NCBI GenBank assembly: GCA_964035795.1
Contig: CAXIVU010000298.1
Span: 1 to 64,000 of the forward strand
DNA from: Pterobdella sp. o SKG-2022
Lineage: Eukaryota; Annelida; Clitellata; Hirudinida; Piscicolidae
DNA length: 64,000 nucleotides
Direction: 5' to 3'
Below, piece by piece: positions 63,518 through 64,000 of the stretch. The first letter of the stretch is position 1. The number at the start of each line of letters is the position of its first letter. Below the pieces are notes generated by a model. That model ran no database searches, had not been told where the DNA came from, and was given only the letters and a program-made list of their open reading frames with translations. The position numbers and the translations under genes are program-made.

Positions 63518-64000
63518 ATCTACGCCAACAGTTACTACTGTAGAAACAACAACGCCAACTACAATAACTGTAACAACAACTTCATTGGCTACAGCTACAA
63601 CAGTTTCGACAACGATTGCAACATCAACGCAAACAACAACTGTTATTATGACAACAACGACAGAAATGTTGTCTAAATCTACGCCAACAGTTACTACTGT
63701 AGAAACAACAACGCCAACTACAATAACTGTAACAACAACTTCATTGGCTACAGCTACAACAGTTTCGACAACGATTGCAACATCAACGCAAACAACAACT
63801 GTTATTATGACAACAACGACAGAAATGTTGTCTAAATCTACGCCAACAGTTACTACTGTAGAAACAACAACGCCAACTACAATTTCTGTAACAACAACTT
63901 CATTGGCTACAGCTACAACAGTTTCGACAACGATTGCAACATCAACGCAAACAACAACTGTTATTATGACAACAACGACAGAAATGTTGTCTAAATCTAC
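63369..64000 (+). CDS. Giant Thr-rich mucin-like repeat protein, segment 3 (3' open)
   Basis: Past the 11-bp deletion the canonical repeat frame reappears, now in the third forward phase, and is open for 210 codons to the window edge. It holds about four full 53-residue units. The last complete IT/IS position, near 63880, is of the IS type and the preceding ones are IT. No start is implied at 63369; this is where the canonical frame resumes. The natural C-terminus, and any anchor or terminator, lies beyond the window. Confidence 0.55.

Larger units (their letters stand above)
1..64000 (+). repeat. 159-bp tandem repeat array filling the window (about 408 units)
   Basis: Every stretch read belongs to one head-to-tail repeat. 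The period follows from recurring landmarks: ATTGGCTACA begins at 42, 201 and so on every 159 bp, except at indel units. One consensus unit counts to 65 A, 40 C, 20 G and 34 T (37.7% G+C), so the + strand is A- and C-rich. Length arithmetic gives about 389 full units, 16 of 108 bp, one of 132 bp, one of 160 bp and one of 148 bp. Most neighbours differ by zero to three bases, which implies recent expansion or continued homogenisation by unequal exchange, gene conversion or slippage. No spacer, mobile element, RNA gene or single-copy sequence interrupts it, and both ends run off the window. The array could be the repeat region of one giant gene or a satellite with an incidentally open frame. The repeat call is certain; its biological role is not. 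Confidence 0.99.

Noticed and set aside
1..64000. CRISPR array
   Set aside because: The units abut with no unique spacers, and 159 bp is far longer than a CRISPR repeat.
1..64000. Transposon, insertion sequence, prophage, tRNA or rRNA genes
   Set aside because: No non-repeat sequence exists in the window, and no terminal repeats, recombinase motifs or RNA gene signatures were seen.
1..64000. Introns or splice sites
   Set aside because: GT and AG dinucleotides occur in every unit, but the frame runs through without interruption and nothing marks one unit as different.
1..64000. Promoters, ribosome binding sites or terminators
   Set aside because: Any matching motif would recur about 400 times inside the repeat, so none can be supported.
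1..64000. A multi-gene defence or biosynthetic system
   Set aside because: There is only one repeat family and no second gene. The array itself is the only unusual object.

Overview
The whole 64,000-base window is one uninterrupted tandem array. The monomer is 159 bp, read in one frame as a 53-residue threonine-rich peptide. There are about 408 head-to-tail units: roughly 389 full-length, 16 short 108-bp (36-residue) units, one 132-bp (44-residue) unit, one 160-bp unit with an extra base and one 148-bp unit with an 11-bp deletion. No unique sequence is present. Both window edges lie inside the array, so no start, stop, promoter, signal peptide, anchor or flanking gene can be seen.

On the + strand the array is open in a single frame, apart from two frame breaks. 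Segment 1 runs from the left edge to a +1 insertion near 22659 (stop at 22711-22713). Segment 2 runs from there to an 11-bp deletion at 63368 (stop at 63515-63517). Segment 3 runs to the right edge. If the breaks are errors or recent lesions, the window is about 21,300 codons of one exon-like frame encoding a mucin-like repeat region: about 51% Thr, 60% Thr+Ser, and no Cys, Trp, Tyr, Gly, Asn, Asp or His in the consensus. If they are real and fixed, the array is a broken gene, or a satellite whose open frame is incidental. A hand tally of variants does not settle this.

Layout by variant pattern: 1-3.5 kb is a variant-rich patchwork with 795-, 954- and 2,544-bp duplications. 3.7-5.9 kb is nearly uniform. 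6.6-8.8 kb is duplicated at 9.8-11.9 kb (offset 3,180 bp, 20 units). 11.75-22.66 kb is about 68 units with one visible substitution, ending at the +1 insertion. 23.5-25.9 kb has a five-unit (795-bp) higher-order repeat. 26-35 kb is sparsely variable. 35.3-39.2 kb carries a Lys-variant cluster. 41.5-57.1 kb holds all the 36-residue units in nested duplications (offsets 903, 1,488, 1,539, 3,504 and 3,663 bp). 57.5-59.4 kb is a second 795-bp higher-order array. 59.4-64 kb is mixed full-length units with the 44-residue unit and the 11-bp deletion.

Organism: it cannot be named from this sequence. The monomer is about 38% G+C, strongly A>T and C>G on the + strand, uses no ACC threonine codon in its consensus, and shows no CpG depletion. 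A long Thr/Ser/Pro-type repeat would suit a eukaryotic surface or secreted mucin-like protein or a giant bacterial surface protein. A nucleosome-sized monomer with higher-order repeats also resembles satellite DNA. There is no set of genes working together here; the biology to explain is the array itself.
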